A stretch of 64,000 nucleotides of DNA from contig JAFGSW010000021.1 in NCBI GenBank assembly GCA_016934415.1, forward strand, positions 28,719 through 92,718, in the 5' to 3' direction. Both the position numbers and the translations under genes were made by a program. This DNA is from Spirochaetales bacterium. Its GTDB lineage: Bacteria; Spirochaetota; Spirochaetia; SZUA-6; RPPD01. This document shows positions 1 through 10,456 of this stretch, piece after piece. The notes under the pieces were generated by a model that made no database searches, was not told the origin of the DNA, and saw only the letters and a program-made list of their open reading frames with translations. The stretch's first letter is position 1; each line of letters starts with the position of its first letter.

Positions 1-2
1 AG

Positions 3-665
3 GGCATTTTCCAGATTGATCTTCAGCTTCGCCCCTACGGCAAGGCGGGCGCCATGGCCGTCTCCTTCGACTCGTTCTCCCGGTACTTCGCCCCGGGCGG
101 TCCGGCCTGGGACTACGAGCGTCAGGCGCTCGTCAGGCTGCGTCCCATTGCCGGAGACACGGAACTCGGCCGACGCGTTCTCTCGCTGCGCGACGAATAC
201 GTCTATTCGGGCGAGCCGTTCAACACGACGGCCATGCGCGCCATGCGGGAGCGCCAGATCCGCCACCTTGTCAGGGGGGGCACGCTCAATATCAAATTCA
301 GCCCCGGCGGCCTGGTGGACGCCGAGTACCTGGTGCAGGGGCTGCAAATCACTCACGGCCGCCGTGACCCGTCGCTGAGATCACCCGACACCCGCCGGGC
401 GATAACCGCCCTGGCCGCCGCGGGCATCCTCTCGGAGGAAGACCGAAAGACGTTGAGCGAATCCCACCTCTTCCTGCGCCTGGTGATCAACGCCATGAGA
501 ATGGTGCGCGGCAATGCCAAAGACCTGACCGTCCCGCCGGAAGGAAGCGAGGAGTTCGCCTTCCTGGCCGGTCGCGTGGGGTACGCCGGCACCGCCCGTC
601 TTCACGAGGATCTTCTCCGCCACATGGCCGCGGTGCGGGAGCTGGCGTCGCGGCTGCTCCCGTGA
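3..665 (+). CDS. glnE: Glutamate-ammonia-ligase adenylyltransferase C-terminal part (truncated by window edge)
   Basis: Frame 3 is open from base 3 (GIFQIDLQLRPYGKAGAM...); GlnE-like 'D.LRPxGxxG', 'WDYERQALVRLRPIAGD' and 'FSPGGLVDAEYLVQ' motifs; TGA stop. Confidence 0.85.
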   Translation, partial: GIFQIDLQLRPYGKAGAMAVSFDSFSRYFAPGGPAWDYERQALVRLRPIAGDTELGRRVLSLRDEYVYSGEPFNTTAMRAMRERQIRHLVRGGTLNIKFSPGGLVDAEYLVQGLQITHGRRDPSLRSPDTRRAITALAAAGILSEEDRKTLSESHLFLRLVINAMRMVRGNAKDLTVPPEGSEEFAFLAGRVGYAGTARLHEDLLRHMAAVRELASRLLP

Positions 666-870
666 GTGACAACCGCGTCTTGCGAAGAGGGGGTCCATGG
701 ATTATACGGATAATCCGGCGGCCTTTGTTCTATCGACGATGAATTGATTTTCCAGCGACAAAGGAGTCGTCGCGCCCGATCGATCTCCACAGGCGAATGC
801 TGAAAGCGCTATCAAAAAAACGAGTGCATATTTCACTTCGATAACTATTTTCTTGAATGTTCCCATTTCC

Positions 871-947
871 TCCTTATCCGTGTCAACTATTCATATCCGC
901 GTCATCCGCAGTTTTTCCCACGCTCTCATCCACGCTCATCTTTTCTC
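871..947. repeat. Half copy of dispersed CGGAT-unit element (element F), between convergent genes
   Basis: 'tccttatccgtgtcaactattcatatccgcgtcatccgcagttttt' resembles the right arm of the elements at 6.9, 17.9, 25.4, 27.4 and 44.4 kb; no matching left arm seen. Confidence 0.6.
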
Positions 948-3010
948 TACTTCCAATCCTTCATCTTCTGGGCGAGGGTGTTGCGATGGATGCCGAGGAG
1001 GGCGGCGGCGTCGGTCTGTTTATTGTCGGACTGGACGAGGGCGTAATCGATGAGGATTTTTTCCACCCGCTCCATGACCGCGTCGTACATGAAGCCCGGC
1101 GAAGCGGCTTTGGCCGCATCCAAAATCGTCCTGTTGAAATCCTCGTCACTCCGTTTCCCATCGCGCGGCTCGGGGATACTCCGGCGCAGGTCCTCGGGCA
1201 GCGATTCGGTTTCGATCCGGGCGCCCTTCGTGAGGATCACGGCCCTCTCGATGACGTTCTGGAGCTCCCGGATGTTTCCCGGCCAGGTATACGTGGACAG
1301 CACCTCCAGGCAGCCGGGGGAGATGCCGGAAATCCTCTTTTTATATTTCTTGTTGTACATGTCGAGAAAGAAATCCGCCAGAAGGGGAACATCGTCACGC
1401 CGTTCGCGCAGGGGCGGCAGGTGAAGGTTGATCACGTTGATGCGGTAAAAAAGGTCCTCCCGGAACTTGCCCTCGGCGGAAAGCTTCTTCAGGTCCTTGT
1501 TGGTGGCCACCACCACCCGCACATCCACCGGGACGCCCTTTTCGGCGCCGATCGGCTCAACGATCTTGTCCTGCAGCACGCGCAGGATCTTGGCCTGCAG
1601 GTTGAAATCGAGGTCGCCGATCTCGTCCAGGAACATCGTGCCGCCGTCGGCCTGAACGAACTTGCCCTTACGGTCGCGGTCCGCGCCCGTAAAGGCGCCC
1701 TTCCGGTAGCCGAAAAGCTCCGACTCGAGGAGCGTGGGAGGAATGGCGGCGCAGTTCAGGCTCACGAATGGCTTGTCCCAGCGCGCGCTCTTGTAGTGGA
1801 GCAGCCCGGCGATCATTTCCTTGCCCGTCCCGGTTTCGCCGGTTACGAGCATCGTGGCCTCGGTGTTGGAGACGATCCCGACGGCGTCCAGAATCTCGCG
1901 GACGCTCTTGTCCTTGCCGATGAAGACGATGCTTGACTCACGCTCGACAAGGCGATCCTTGAGCTCAAGGTTGGCCTTGAGGAGCTGTTCCTTCTCGCGC
2001 TCGGCCTTCACGTACAGGTGGACCCGGTTGGAGATCATCGACGCGATGAGCTTGGCGAGGGCGTAGACGCTCTCGGAATCCTCCGGTGATCGGAACTCAC
2101 GCTCCCAGCTCAAGACCCCGACGGTCTTGTTCTCGTAACGGATGGGCACGGCATAGAACGATACCGTGGCCTTGCCCCGCCAGATCTTCATGCGGTTGAG
2201 GAATTCCGGCTCCTGGGAGACATCCTTGATGTGAATCCCCTTGCCCGACTGGTACACGCGGCCGACGACGCCCTCGCCGACCTGGTAGACTCCGCGCTTC
2301 ATCGCCTCCGCGCTCAGGCGGAAGCCGTCGAAAATGGTGAGCTTGTCGTCCCGGTCGAGGAGCACGAGCATGCCCCTTTCCACGGCGATTCGTCCGGAAA
2401 TGGCGGCCATGATCTTCCGGAACATCCGGTCGAGTGGGAGGTCTTCCTCAAGCAGCTCGGCGGTCTCGATGAGGAGCGCCTGCCGGGCAAGCTGGTCCTT
2501 GAGGCTCCCGATCAGGCTTTCCTTGGACAGGATCTGGGCTACGAAATTGGAAATGGCGAGGAGGATGTCCCGGTGCTCGGCGGTGAAAGCGGCGGGGCGG
2601 TTCGAATCCACGTTGATGACGCCGATAATCCGCTCCTCGCTCTTGAGCGGAACGGCCAGTTCCGACTTCAAATCGTCTCGGACGCTCACGTAGTATTTCA
2701 CGGCCGCGACGTCCGGAATGAGAAGCGCCTGTCCGGTCTGCGCCACCCGGCCCGTCACCCCCTCGCCGATCCGGAGTCGGACGGAATGCACCTTTTCGGC
2801 CTGTATGCCGCGAGCCGCCTTGATTTCGAGCACTTCTGTCTCGGGATTGATGAGCATGATGCTCCCCGTGAGCGCCCCGGTGATCTCGATGAAGCGGTCG
2901 AGGAGAAAATTGAGCATTTCCTCCGGGGTCCGGGCCGAGTTGATCACCCCTATCAATTCTTCCAGAAACGCGAGCCGTCTGTCGTTATCCATACCATAAT
3001 CCGAATGCAA
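947..3010 (-). CDS. GAF-GAF sigma54-dependent transcriptional activator (AAA+, Fis-type HTH)
   Basis: Two GAF-like regions, Walker A 'GETGTGKE', '[14 protein letters not shown]', '[20 protein letters not shown]', C-terminal HTH '[16 protein letters not shown]'. Confidence 0.93.
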   Translation of the reverse strand: MHSDYGMDNDRRLAFLEELIGVINSARTPEEMLNFLLDRFIEITGALTGSIMLINPETEVLEIKAARGIQAEKVHSVRLRIGEGVTGRVAQTGQALLIPDVAAVKYYVSVRDDLKSELAVPLKSEERIIGVINVDSNRPAAFTAEHRDILLAISNFVAQILSKESLIGSLKDQLARQALLIETAELLEEDLPLDRMFRKIMAAISGRIAVERGMLVLLDRDDKLTIFDGFRLSAEAMKRGVYQVGEGVVGRVYQSGKGIHIKDVSQEPEFLNRMKIWRGKATVSFYAVPIRYENKTVGVLSWEREFRSPEDSESVYALAKLIASMISNRVHLYVKAEREKEQLLKANLELKDRLVERESSIVFIGKDKSVREILDAVGIVSNTEATMLVTGETGTGKEMIAGLLHYKSARWDKPFVSLNCAAIPPTLLESELFGYRKGAFTGADRDRKGKFVQADGGTMFLDEIGDLDFNLQAKILRVLQDKIVEPIGAEKGVPVDVRVVVATNKDLKKLSAEGKFREDLFYRINVINLHLPPLRERRDDVPLLADFFLDMYNKKYKKRISGISPGCLEVLSTYTWPGNIRELQNVIERAVILTKGARIETESLPEDLRRSIPEPRDGKRSDEDFNRTILDAAKAASPGFMYDAVMERVEKILIDYALVQSDNKQTDAAALLGIHRNTLAQKMKDWK

Positions 3011-3106
3011 TTCAGATTATGATAAACGAACTCTTCCCGCCGGACAAGTGCCGGCCGGTAAAAAAATCCTCGATCGAGGTACGACGGGCGGGCGCGGCGC
3101 CAGGCT

Positions 3107-3331
3107 TCAATCGTCCGAGACTTCGCCTTCAATGAACTGGGTGGCGAGAATGCGCAGTATTTTTTCCGCTTCCCCCCTCGTGACGAACACATGGTCGCCG
3201 CCGAAAAAAAGCTGCTTGACCTGGATCGTGTCGTAGACCTGGCGGTAGACAACCGCGTACCCGGTGTACCCGAGATCGTATTCAAGCTCGTGAACGAAGA
3301 TTTCGAAACCGTTGTTTTTGTGGAATTCCAT
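3107..3331 (-). CDS. Small hypothetical protein
   Basis: 74 aa ORF between same-strand genes with plausible composition. Confidence 0.55.
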   Translation of the reverse strand: MEFHKNNGFEIFVHELEYDLGYTGYAVVYRQVYDTIQVKQLFFGGDHVFVTRGEAEKILRILATQFIEGEVSDD

Positions 3332-3415
3332 AAATCCTCCCGACTACCAGAACGCCGGAAGGTACTCCGCGCTTTCAGACGGCCGAGAAAAGCAGAGTAT
3401 ACGAAACGCTTTCTA

Positions 3416-4588
3416 TTATCCCGAACGACGCACTTTGCCTCGGTATTCCTCCAGCTCGGCCTTGATGCGGGGGTGGTCGGGAAAACGTTCCACGATTTCC
3501 TCGAGCCTGCCGACGGCCTCCTTGTAGCGGCCGGTTTTCTCCAGGATGTGGGCCAAACCGACGCGCGCGTACATGTCGTCTCCGATTTTCAAAGCCCGGT
3601 TGAAATAACGCGCGGCCGTGTCCAGGTCTCCCACGTTTACGCACATATCGCCGGCCCGGGTGAGAATGGACTGGTTGTCCGGCTCGCGCGCGAGAATCTT
3701 CTCGTAATATTCCTTCGCGACGACGAAATTCCCCGTGCCGCGCCGGCAATCGGCGATGCCGAAGATGACCGAAAAGTCTTCAGGAAGCAGCTTCGCCGCG
3801 CTCTCGAAATACGGCAGCGCTTTTTTGAATTCGCAGGCTCGCCGGTGGCAGTTGCCGACCGCGGTCAGAATTTCGGCGTCCCGGGCCAGCGATTTATCCG
3901 CCCGCAAGACTTCTTCCCAGTACGCGATTCCCTCGTGGAACATTTTCATTTCGTAATACAGGTATCCCAGACCCTTGACGGCGTGGAGGAAGCCGGGGTC
4001 GATTTTCAACGCTTCATTGTAATATTCCCTGGCGTGTTCGAAATCCAAGAGCTTTCGATAGGCGTCGCCGATGCTCGCCAGCACCGCGGTTTTATTCCTG
4101 CCGTGCTCCAGACACCGGCGCCACGTCTCGATCGCCTGGGGAAGATCGTTCAGGCCGCGATAACAATCGGCGAGTCCGAAACGCGCGTAATCGTTTTCCG
4201 GGTGCCGATCGAGGCACTCCTGAAAAAACCCCGCCGCCGCGCGAAAATCTCCTCGCCTCTTGGCGGCGTCGCCCATTCCGGACAAAGCGTACACGTTGCC
4301 CTCTTCGAGCGCCAGCGCCGCGCGAAAGTTGTCCTCCGCCTGTTCAAGCCGGTGCATTTTAAGAAAGCGGAAGCCCTCCTTGGTGAGCTCGACCACCGCC
4401 TTATGCTCGTCTTTTTCTTCTTCGAAGCCCATGCCGTAGTCCTTTGGTCGGTCACGCGCGTCGTCCGTCGCCGAATCGGCCACGGTACTCGGGAATGGCG
4501 CTGCGCGGCCTGCGCCGCGGACTGAACGCGGGCGCTTCATTCTTCCTGAAAGAACAAACCGCCGTCGGCAGCCGTCACGCATTTCCAA
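3416..4588 (-). CDS. Tetratricopeptide repeat protein (start may be internal, about 4432, MGFEEEKDEH)
   Basis: Tandem about 34-aa TPR units (e.g. 'YARFGLADCYRGLNDLPQAIETWRRCLE'). Confidence 0.85.
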   Translation of the reverse strand: MEMRDGCRRRFVLSGRMKRPRSVRGAGRAAPFPSTVADSATDDARDRPKDYGMGFEEEKDEHKAVVELTKEGFRFLKMHRLEQAEDNFRAALALEEGNVYALSGMGDAAKRRGDFRAAAGFFQECLDRHPENDYARFGLADCYRGLNDLPQAIETWRRCLEHGRNKTAVLASIGDAYRKLLDFEHAREYYNEALKIDPGFLHAVKGLGYLYYEMKMFHEGIAYWEEVLRADKSLARDAEILTAVGNCHRRACEFKKALPYFESAAKLLPEDFSVIFGIADCRRGTGNFVVAKEYYEKILAREPDNQSILTRAGDMCVNVGDLDTAARYFNRALKIGDDMYARVGLAHILEKTGRYKEAVGRLEEIVERFPDHPRIKAELEEYRGKVRRSG

Positions 4589-4676
4589 GACTCACTCCAA
4601 TATTAACCTAAGCCCGGACGATTTTCAATTTTTTCGGGCGTCAAGGCGCTCTCCGCCCCCCGCACCCCGTATGCAC

Positions 4677-4705
4677 TTGCCCAGATCGGTCCAGACGATT
4701 ATGCT
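4677..4705 (+). promoter_or_regulatory. Putative sigma70 promoter, -35 TTGCCC / 17 nt / -10 TATGCT
   Basis: Boxes at 4677-4682 and 4700-4705; expected start point coincides with ATG 4712. Confidence 0.4.
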
Positions 4706-4711
4706 CGAACC

Positions 4712-6289
4712 ATGGTGTTTTCACAGCCGGCCGCACTGACGCGAAAGCGCCTGAGCGCGCGCGCCGCACTCGCGGTCATCGCGTTCGCATTCACCGCCTG
4801 CGCCCGCCCGCTCACCAGGGACGACATCACCGCCGACCGGCTCCAAGCCCGCGTCGCCTACCTCGCCTCCGATTCGCTTCAGGGGCGCATGACCGGCACC
4901 CCCGGCGTCGCCGCGGCCGAAGAGTACATTGCCGGCGCCTTCCGGGAAGCGGGGTTGGACTTCGCTTCCGGACAAGAGGATTATTTCCTCGATTTCAACC
5001 TGTACGAATTCGGATTCGACCGGCGCGCCGTACGGCTTTCGCTCAAGACCGGGCAACGATACTATCGGGGCGTCATGAACAGGGACTTCGTCCCGCTCCC
5101 TTTTTCCGCGGACGGGCTCGCCCTGGGAGAGATTGTCTTTGCCGGATACGGCGTCATCGCCCCGGAGGAGAAATACGACGATTACGACGGCCTCGACGTG
5201 CGGGGGAAAATCGTGCTCGCGTTCCGCTACGAGCCGCCGCGCCTCTCCATGCGGACGCCTTCCGGAAAATACGATTATTCGAAGCGCGCCTATTTCACCA
5301 CCAAGACGAAAACGGCCGCCGGCCGCGGAGCGCGCGCCATCCTCTTCGTCACCGTTCCGGGAGCGGACTCGGACATCATGAACGATTTCCGGTCCGAGAC
5401 GCGGATGAGCCTGTCGAGAGGGATCCCCGACAACCCCGTTTTCCGTTCGCAAGACGACCGGAATAACCGGCTCGACATCCCGGCTTTTCTGGTATCCGTC
5501 CCGTTTGGCGACAGGTTGTTCAGAACGGCGGGACTCGTCCCGAAACGGGTTATCGAGGAGCTCAACAACGGGAAAAAAGCTCGTGGCTATTCGCTGCGCG
5601 GCGCCTCGGCCCTGCTCTTCAGCCGCCGTTTTGCGCCGTCCCGCCCGGTTCGGGCCAGGAACGTGGCCGCGTTCGTGCCCGGTTCGGATCCGGCCCTGGC
5701 GAACCAATGGATCGTCGTGGCCGCGCACCACGACCACATCGGAACGACTTCCTCGGGCACCGCCGACACGGTGTACAACGGCGCCGACGACAACGCTTCC
5801 GGCTCAAGCGGCGTCATCGAGCTCGCCCGTGTCCTGACCGGCCGCTCGCCGCGCCTGAAGCACAGCCTGCTGTTTCTCACTTTTTCCGGGGAGGAGGAAG
5901 GGCTGCTCGGCTCCGAAGCGCTGTTCGACGACGACCTGCTTCCCACGACCGGGATCCGATACATGTGCAATCTGGACATGATCGGCAGGAACCCGGAAAA
6001 AGCCCTCCAGGTCCTCGTCCGGCGGAATGACGACCCGCTCATCAACGCGGCGCGGAAGTTTTTAGCCGGTCAGCCCTTGAAGACGGAAGTGGTATATAAA
6101 ACGGAAGACGTGTACAGCGACGACTACTCGTTTGCCCAGCGGAAGATCCCCACTTTTTTCTTTTTCTCCGGCCTGCACGACGACTACCACGGCCTCAAGG
6201 ACGAGGCCGACCGCCTCGATTATCCCGCGCTTGAAAAACGCGTCCGGCTCATCTACGATTTCATCGTTTTTTTGGACGGTCAGTCCTGA
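4712..6289 (+). CDS. M28 family metallopeptidase, signal peptide/lipoprotein
   Basis: N-terminal 'ALAVIAFAFTACARP'; PA-like insert; 'VVAAHHDHIG', 'NGADDNASGSSGVIELAR', 'FSGEEEGLLGS', 'NLDMIGR'. Confidence 0.93.
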   Translation: MVFSQPAALTRKRLSARAALAVIAFAFTACARPLTRDDITADRLQARVAYLASDSLQGRMTGTPGVAAAEEYIAGAFREAGLDFASGQEDYFLDFNLYEFGFDRRAVRLSLKTGQRYYRGVMNRDFVPLPFSADGLALGEIVFAGYGVIAPEEKYDDYDGLDVRGKIVLAFRYEPPRLSMRTPSGKYDYSKRAYFTTKTKTAAGRGARAILFVTVPGADSDIMNDFRSETRMSLSRGIPDNPVFRSQDDRNNRLDIPAFLVSVPFGDRLFRTAGLVPKRVIEELNNGKKARGYSLRGASALLFSRRFAPSRPVRARNVAAFVPGSDPALANQWIVVAAHHDHIGTTSSGTADTVYNGADDNASGSSGVIELARVLTGRSPRLKHSLLFLTFSGEEEGLLGSEALFDDDLLPTTGIRYMCNLDMIGRNPEKALQVLVRRNDDPLINAARKFLAGQPLKTEVVYKTEDVYSDDYSFAQRKIPTFFFFSGLHDDYHGLKDEADRLDYPALEKRVRLIYDFIVFLDGQS

Positions 6290-6295
6290 TCCGGC

Positions 6296-6805
6296 CTATG
6301 TTCCTATGGAAATCGACGCACTTCTATTATTCTGGAAGAAACGCTGATCGATGGCGATGGCCGCCAAAACGACCGGTTCCATGGGCAGACGCTCCTCCAG
6401 AGAAACCGTGAATTTGTCCCGGAACGCGAATTCCTTGTGAATCGTAAACGTTTCCTTGCCGGAAGCGTCGACGGCGGCAAAACTCCAGGCGAACAGACCG
6501 CCCTTGGCCTTGTACTGCCGCCCGCCCAGGTTCATGACGAACGACTTGACGAACGCGAAAAAGGGGAATTGGATGTCTCCCACGGCGCCGCCGTCAGGCG
6601 TGGAAATGAAGAACTTCGTCTTGAAGAAATTCCCCTTGAGCACGTGCGTCTTTTCGCCGTCCGCGCCTTTCATCATCTCCAGGTATGGGGAGAAGGTGAA
6701 TATCTTGCCTTTCACGGTGAATAGTACGGGACCGTCCTTGGTCTCCCGCACCAGATAGGTGGCGGACAAGGCCAGGATTTTTTGGGTGACGATGTAGGTT
6801 TTCAT
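6296..6805 (-). CDS. LURP-one-related family protein
   Basis: 'MKTYIVTQKILALSATYLVRE...GPVLFTVKGKIFTFSPYLEMM' matches the LURP-one/Tubby-like fold pattern. Confidence 0.7.
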   Translation of the reverse strand: MKTYIVTQKILALSATYLVRETKDGPVLFTVKGKIFTFSPYLEMMKGADGEKTHVLKGNFFKTKFFISTPDGGAVGDIQFPFFAFVKSFVMNLGGRQYKAKGGLFAWSFAAVDASGKETFTIHKEFAFRDKFTVSLEERLPMEPVVLAAIAIDQRFFQNNRSASISIGT

Positions 6806-6848
6806 GTTATAAGCATAATACGCGGAGAAGACTTTTACCACGAAAAAA

Positions 6849-6977
6849 AGAGAACCACGGATAACACTTATTCGTTATAACAATTCCAGTAAACGTAATG
6901 CACGCAATTCCATTTTTGTTTTTCCTCCCATCCGTGTAATCCGTCTTTATCCGTGTTATCCGTGGTTCCCTTCTCTC
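6849..6977. repeat. Two-armed inverted CGGAT-unit element (element A)
   Basis: Left arm 'agagaaccacggataacac'; right arm 'tccgtgtaatccgtctttatccgtgttatccgtggttcccttctct' (reverse complement begins agagaagggaaccacggataacacggat). Confidence 0.85.
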
Positions 6978-6986
6978 CCCGCCCCG

Positions 6987-8123
6987 TCAATACGATTCCT
7001 CCAGCACGCTCGCGAGCACGCCATCCGGTACGGGCCGGGAATAGGCGCCGCCCTCGAAGCGCATCATGTCGCCTATCCCTTTCTGAAATACGAAGCGGAT
7101 TTCGCCCCGCCTGGACTTTTTATCGGTATGCATTGACGCGATAATGCGTTCGACCGGGAGACCCGCGGGCAGGCTCATCGGCAGGCCGATCCGCTCAAGG
7201 AGCTTTACGACGCGGTCCCGATCGGCGGCGCCCACGTACCCTAAGCGCTCGCCCAGCTTGAGCTGGAACGCGAGGCCGATGGAAACCGCCTCGCCGTGGG
7301 AGAGCGTATAGTTCGCAAGCGGTTCGAGGGCCCGGCCGAGGGTGTGCCCGAGGTTGAGCACCTGACGCAGATTCTTCTCGCGCACGTCCCCGGCCACCAC
7401 TTTGTGCTTGATCATGCAGTTTGACGCGGCGACGCGGGCGGCAACCTCCGGATCAATGGCGCGACCGTTTTGATCACGTCCGGCGAAGGCGTCTACGTGC
7501 CCCTCGAGGTATTCGAAAAAGGAGCGGTCTCCCAGGCAGGCGTGTTTTACCGTCTCGGCCAGACCGTTCCGGATTTCGGCGTCGGTCAATGTGTTCCAGG
7601 AATGCGTATCGATGTACACTTTTTTCGGCTGGTGGAACAGGCCGATGATGTTGGTCACCCGCGGCGTGTCCACCGCGGTCTTCCCGCCGATGGACGCGTC
7701 GGCCGCGGCCAGGAGGGTGGTGGCGTACACGGCGAAGGGGATACCGCGGGCGAAGGTGCCCGCCAGAAACCCCGCCAGGTCGGAGACGACGCCGCCGCCC
7801 AGGGCGATGACCGCGCTGTCCCGGCCGTACCCGGCATCGAGAAGCGAGTCCTCGATCGCCGCCTTGGTCTCCCGGGTCTTGTAGCGTTCGCCGGCCGGAA
7901 AGGAAAACATCGAGGCGGCCAACCCGGCGCGCTCCAGGAGGGCGAGGAGCTCTCTGCCGTACAGCTCCTCCACATTCCGGTCCGTGATGACGGCCAACCG
8001 GTGGACGCCCGGGAAGAGGCCGCCCGTGAGATCGGGGATCAACGTGTCGAAAAGCCTCTCCCCGATTTCAATGTCGTACGAATCGTCGATCGTTGCCTTA
8101 AGCGGCACCCGGAAGGTGGGCAT
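6987..8123 (-). CDS. aroB: 3-dehydroquinate synthase
   Basis: 'ALGGGVVSDLAGFLAGTFARGIPF', 'GGKTAVDTPRVTNIIGLFHQPKKVYID', 'LNLGHTLGRALE', 'LSHGEAVSIGL'. Confidence 0.95.
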   Translation of the reverse strand: MPTFRVPLKATIDDSYDIEIGERLFDTLIPDLTGGLFPGVHRLAVITDRNVEELYGRELLALLERAGLAASMFSFPAGERYKTRETKAAIEDSLLDAGYGRDSAVIALGGGVVSDLAGFLAGTFARGIPFAVYATTLLAAADASIGGKTAVDTPRVTNIIGLFHQPKKVYIDTHSWNTLTDAEIRNGLAETVKHACLGDRSFFEYLEGHVDAFAGRDQNGRAIDPEVAARVAASNCMIKHKVVAGDVREKNLRQVLNLGHTLGRALEPLANYTLSHGEAVSIGLAFQLKLGERLGYVGAADRDRVVKLLERIGLPMSLPAGLPVERIIASMHTDKKSRRGEIRFVFQKGIGDMMRFEGGAYSRPVPDGVLASVLEESY

Positions 8124-8201
8124 ATGTTTTCCTCCATATAATCGCGGCCTGCGGGAGCGGGTTGAATCGATTGTAGCCGCGGCGGGGCTCTTGTCAAGGA
8201 C

Positions 8202-8230
8202 TGGAACTTTTTCCCCCGCCCGATTATATT
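8202..8230 (+). promoter_or_regulatory. Putative promoter TGGAAC / 17 nt / TATATT for the 8237 gene
   Basis: Boxes at 8202-8207 and 8225-8230; predicted start point within a base or so of GTG 8237. Confidence 0.35.
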
Positions 8231-8236
8231 TATGGC

Positions 8237-9055
8237 GTGATCGCGGTCATCTCGTTTTTCAGCATCCTCATCATCTCGGTCATCATCGTGCGAGTCGCAT
8301 CGATCATGCTCAAGCTCACCGGCCTTTCCGCGGACGTGGCCAAGTTTCAGGCCCGCTCCGCTTTTACCGGCACGGGCTTCACTACCCGCGAGGCGGAAGG
8401 CATCATCAATCACCCGGTGCGCCGCCGGATCATCCAGACGCTGATGCTCATCGGGAACATCGGCGTCGTCTCCTTCATTTCCTCCGTCATCATCTCCGTG
8501 CTCACGCTGCAGATATCGGAAAGCGGCTGGATGGTGCTCATCGTGATCGGGGTCGGACTGCTCCTCCTCCTGTTGTTCACCAGGAGCCGTCTCATCGAGA
8601 TCCTTTTCACCGCCGTCGTCACCCGCCTCCTGCGGCGCTGGACCCATCTGTACACCAACGATTACGACAGTCTGCTCAACCTCCAGGCCGAGTTCGAGGT
8701 GACGAAATTCAAGCTTCCCGGAAAGAGCTGGTTCACCGACCGCGCCATCAAGGAATTGAAATTGACTGACGAGGGCATTCTGATCCTCGCCGTCAGACGC
8801 ACCGACGGCTACTTCATCGGCACGCCGCAAAGCACGACGGTGCTCTACGAGGGCGATGAGGTGATCATGTACGGTCGCGCCCCCATCCTCAGGTCCATCA
8901 TCACCCGCCCGGCCGGCGAGGATGGCGATCGGGCGCACCGCGAGGCGGTGGAGGCCCAGCTCCGTATGGAAGGCAAGGAGACCGGGACCGCCAAAAAGCC
9001 GGGGATTTTGCGCGGCGTGCGCTCCCTTTTCGGACCGCGCAAAAAAAAGCGATAA
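8237..9055 (+). CDS. Membrane protein with C-terminal RCK_C/TrkA-C-like domain
   Basis: Two hydrophobic segments, 'SAFTGTGFTTREAE' and C-terminal 'FTDRAIKELKLTDEGILILAVRRTDGYFIGTPQSTTVLYEGDEVIMYG'. Confidence 0.75.
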   Translation: MIAVISFFSILIISVIIVRVASIMLKLTGLSADVAKFQARSAFTGTGFTTREAEGIINHPVRRRIIQTLMLIGNIGVVSFISSVIISVLTLQISESGWMVLIVIGVGLLLLLLFTRSRLIEILFTAVVTRLLRRWTHLYTNDYDSLLNLQAEFEVTKFKLPGKSWFTDRAIKELKLTDEGILILAVRRTDGYFIGTPQSTTVLYEGDEVIMYGRAPILRSIITRPAGEDGDRAHREAVEAQLRMEGKETGTAKKPGILRGVRSLFGPRKKKR

Positions 9056-9066
9056 CGCCGCGTCCC

Positions 9067-9095
9067 TTGACACTTCATCACCTTCCCCATAGAGT
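9067..9095 (+). promoter_or_regulatory. Putative sigma70 promoter TTGACA / 17 nt / TAGAGT
   Basis: Boxes at 9067-9072 and 9090-9095; followed by RBS 'aaggag' and ATG 9116. Confidence 0.6.
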
Positions 9096-9115
9096 CAGAC
9101 ACACAAGGAGCACCT

Positions 9116-10456
9116 ATGGCACGCGAAGCAAAACGCTGCGGGATCGTTCTTGCCGGCTGCGGCACGATCGGCGGCGCGACAGCCATACATCTCGTGCGGG
9201 ACGCCGATTTTCTCGAGCGCAAGCTCGGCATGCGCCTCGAGCTCCTGAAGATCGTCGACGTCGATTTTTCACACGCGAAGGAACTCGGCCTGGACGGGAC
9301 GCTCTTCGAGAAGGACTTCGACAAGGCGATCGCCTCACAAGACGTCGATATCGTGGTCGAACTCATCGGCGGGACAACCATCGCCCGCGACCGCGTCGAG
9401 CGCGCGCTCGCCGCCGGCAAGCACGTGGTAACCGCCAACAAGGCGCTCCTGGCCGAGGCCGGCAACCAGCTTTTCGCCCTGGCCCGCGAAAACGGCGTCT
9501 CCATTCTTTTCGAGGCGAGCTGCGCCGGCGGGATTCCTGTCGTCCGCGCCCTGTATGACGGCCTCGCCGCCAACCGCATCGACGCCCTCTACGGCATCGT
9601 CAACGGCACCTGCAATTACGTCCTCACCCAGATGACCGAACGGGGCGAATCCTACGCCGCAGCTCTCGCCGGCGCTCAGAAGCTGGGGTTCGCGGAAAAA
9701 GATCCGACGCTCGACGTCAGCGGCCGCGACTCGGCGCACAAGCTCGCCATTCTCTCCGCCATTGCCTTCGCCCAGCCGATCGACCAGGCCGGCTTTTCCG
9801 TCGAAGGCATCGACAACCTCGACCTGTGCGACGTGTGCTACGGCGGGGAGCTCGGTTACGTCCTCAAGCTCCTCGCCATCGCCCGGCGGGAAGGCGACGG
9901 GTTGTACGCGGCCGTCAAGCCCGCCTTCATTCCCAAGAGCCACCCGCTCGCCTGGGTGAGCGGTCCGTTCAACGCGGTCAGCGTCTACGGCTCCGCCACC
10001 GGGCACACGATGTACTATGGCCGGGGAGCCGGACCCGATCCCACCGCCTCCGCCGTCGTCGCCGACGTCATCTCCCTCGCCCTCGGCACGGGACAGATCT
10101 ACTTCGACTCGCTCGCACTCTGGCCCGACCGGGCCGCGAAGAACCGCGTCCTGCCGCGCCGGGAATCGCGCACCCGCTTCTACGTCCGTCTGACGGCCGC
10201 TGACGAATCCGGCGTGCTCGCCAAAATCGCGGCCGTGTTCGGCCGCTTTACAATCAGCATCTCGTCGGTGCTGCAGAAAGAGCCCGCGGGAGAATCGACC
10301 TCCCGGCCGGGCGTGCCGGTGGTCATCACCACCCATCCCGCGCCTGAAAGCGCGGTCTGCGATGCGCTCCGCGAAGTCGACGCCCTGACGGAGATTCTCG
10401 ACAAAAGCGTCTGCCTGACCATCCTCGACGAGCACCAGGAGTTCAAGGCGCAATGA
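9116..10456 (+). CDS. hom: Homoserine dehydrogenase with ACT domain
   Basis: 'LAGCGTIGGATA', 'VVTANKALLAE', 'FEASCAGGIPVVRAL', 'GIVNGTCNYVLTQM', C-terminal ACT region. Confidence 0.93.
   Translation: MAREAKRCGIVLAGCGTIGGATAIHLVRDADFLERKLGMRLELLKIVDVDFSHAKELGLDGTLFEKDFDKAIASQDVDIVVELIGGTTIARDRVERALAAGKHVVTANKALLAEAGNQLFALARENGVSILFEASCAGGIPVVRALYDGLAANRIDALYGIVNGTCNYVLTQMTERGESYAAALAGAQKLGFAEKDPTLDVSGRDSAHKLAILSAIAFAQPIDQAGFSVEGIDNLDLCDVCYGGELGYVLKLLAIARREGDGLYAAVKPAFIPKSHPLAWVSGPFNAVSVYGSATGHTMYYGRGAGPDPTASAVVADVISLALGTGQIYFDSLALWPDRAAKNRVLPRRESRTRFYVRLTAADESGVLAKIAAVFGRFTISISSVLQKEPAGESTSRPGVPVVITTHPAPESAVCDALREVDALTEILDKSVCLTILDEHQEFKAQ

Noticed and set aside
857-1936. 359-aa plus-strand ORF (and similar long ORFs at 3191-4525, 10180-11583, 18387-19910, 33461-35143, 35227-36966, 45016-47403)
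   Set aside because: All lie antisense to well-supported genes and show low-complexity shadow-ORF composition with no recognisable family.
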